Assembly: GCA_024758765.1 (NCBI GenBank)
Contig: CP101406.1
Location: forward strand, 1,116,001-1,180,000
DNA: 64,000 nt
Direction: 5' to 3'
From: Mycobacterium sp. SVM_VP21
GTDB taxonomy: Bacteria > Actinomycetota > Actinomycetes > Mycobacteriales > Mycobacteriaceae
Position numbers and translations under genes: made by a program. How positions within the stretch are numbered: the stretch's first letter is position 1; each line of letters begins with the position of its first letter. The notes beneath the pieces are model-generated. The model worked only from the letters and a program-made list of their open reading frames with translations, had not been told where the DNA came from and ran no database searches. Below, piece after piece: positions 63,587-64,000 of the stretch.

Positions 63587-64000
63587 GCAATCCGCCCGGA
63601 CCTCCCCACGGCGAGTCGCCCTGGGCTCGCCCCACCGACCAACCCGAACCGCAAGGCGGCACTACGCCGTCTGGTCCACCGGAGCCGTCCGCTTCGCCCA
63701 CCCGTCAGATGCCGGCGGGCGGTCGTGAAGAGCCCACCACCCGAATTCCCGCGGCGCCCGCACAGCCTCCCGTGCCGCCGCAGGCCCCGCCGCCTCCGCA
63801 CGCCACCGTGCCGCCGCCCGCGGATCCGTCGCCGGCACCCGCCGGTGAGGCGCCCACCACCGTGATCCAAGCCCCGACTGCCCCGTCGCGGTCGGCGTCG
63901 GTGCTACGTGACCCGCTAGCCCTGGTCCTGATCTTGGTCACGGTGGTCGCGCTGGCGCTGGCCGGATTGATCGGCGCCGAACTGATCGCCCGCCGTATCG
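63583..64000 (+). CDS. Pro-rich single-pass membrane protein, 3' truncated by window edge (Rv0479c-like)
   Basis: The first 139 residues of a protein starting at GTG 63583. Residues 1-105 are Pro/Ala-rich and likely cytoplasmic and disordered; a membrane segment follows (LALVLILVTVVALALAGLIG). The outer domain lies beyond the window. By position it corresponds to M. tuberculosis Rv0479c, which I believe carries an LmeA-like DUF2993 domain. Translationally coupled to the nitrilase. Confidence 0.8.
   Translation, partial: MSNPPGPPHGESPWARPTDQPEPQGGTTPSGPPEPSASPTRQMPAGGREEPTTRIPAAPAQPPVPPQAPPPPHATVPPPADPSPAPAGEAPTTVIQAPTAPSRSASVLRDPLALVLILVTVVALALAGLIGAELIARRI

Overview
The window is high-GC actinobacterial DNA from a Mycobacterium or close relative (Mycolicibacterium or Mycolicibacter type). 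It carries a PPE protein, PGRS-type glycine repeats, senX3-regX3, mshA and an LprQ-type L,D-transpeptidase. Most of the right two thirds follows, in inverted orientation, the M. tuberculosis gene order Rv0513 to Rv0479c. Locus names are from memory of that genome; no search was run.

Layout. (1) 0-12.7 kb is accessory: a PPE-SVP protein with a SHOCT-like tail, an FtsX/ATPase transporter like Rv0072-Rv0073, a Tat-exported esterase, an exported Asn-Pro repeat protein, a Cu(I) P1B-ATPase operon, and two tandem secreted PGRS-linked GH5 glycosidases resembling endoglycoceramidases. (2) 12.7-29.4 kb is the conserved block: hemA-hemC-cobA/hemD-hemB with a membrane protein, a glutaredoxin-like protein, a SerB-type phosphatase, a MaoC-like protein, a PlsC acyltransferase, GalE2, ribosomal protein bS22 (33 aa), an excisionase-like DNA-binding protein, proC, a thioesterase, a sugar-phosphate isomerase-like protein, a membrane protein, Ppx and an Rv0495c-like protein. 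(3) 29.4-51.1 kb is an accessory island between the Rv0495c and regX3 orthologues. It holds a MacB-type ABC exporter, a BBE-type FAD oxidase, an amidase, a 13E12-type HNH protein, and a three-gene PKS-NRPS operon on the minus strand. (4) 51.1-64 kb returns to conserved order: regX3, senX3, gpm1, a cutinase and a PhzF-like gene, a YbjN-domain protein, mshA, a ROK regulator, an SDR, lprQ, murB, a DUF2505 protein, a nitrilase and a truncated membrane protein.

The most interesting system is the PKS-NRPS operon (51012 to 37500, minus). The first protein reads FAAL-ACP-KS-AT-KR-ACP. The second reads C-A-PCP followed by two fused KAS III domains. The first KAS III keeps Cys/His/Asn and has Glu where FabH has Phe87, as in OleA. 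The second has lost all three catalytic residues but keeps a Glu-Pro motif. That is the expected look of an OleA/LstA-LstB type head-to-head condensing pair built into one polypeptide, and the third gene is a 3beta-HSD/OleD-like reductase. No thioesterase is visible. A product joining an acyl-amino acid to a second acyl chain is an inference.

The second striking signal is a 26-codon Cys-rich reading frame (58872-58952, minus), apparently leaderless, in front of the ROK regulator-mshA pair. Because mycothiol contains cysteine, a cysteine-responsive attenuator controlling mycothiol synthesis is a natural hypothesis. Several intergenic inverted and dispersed repeats are also recorded.
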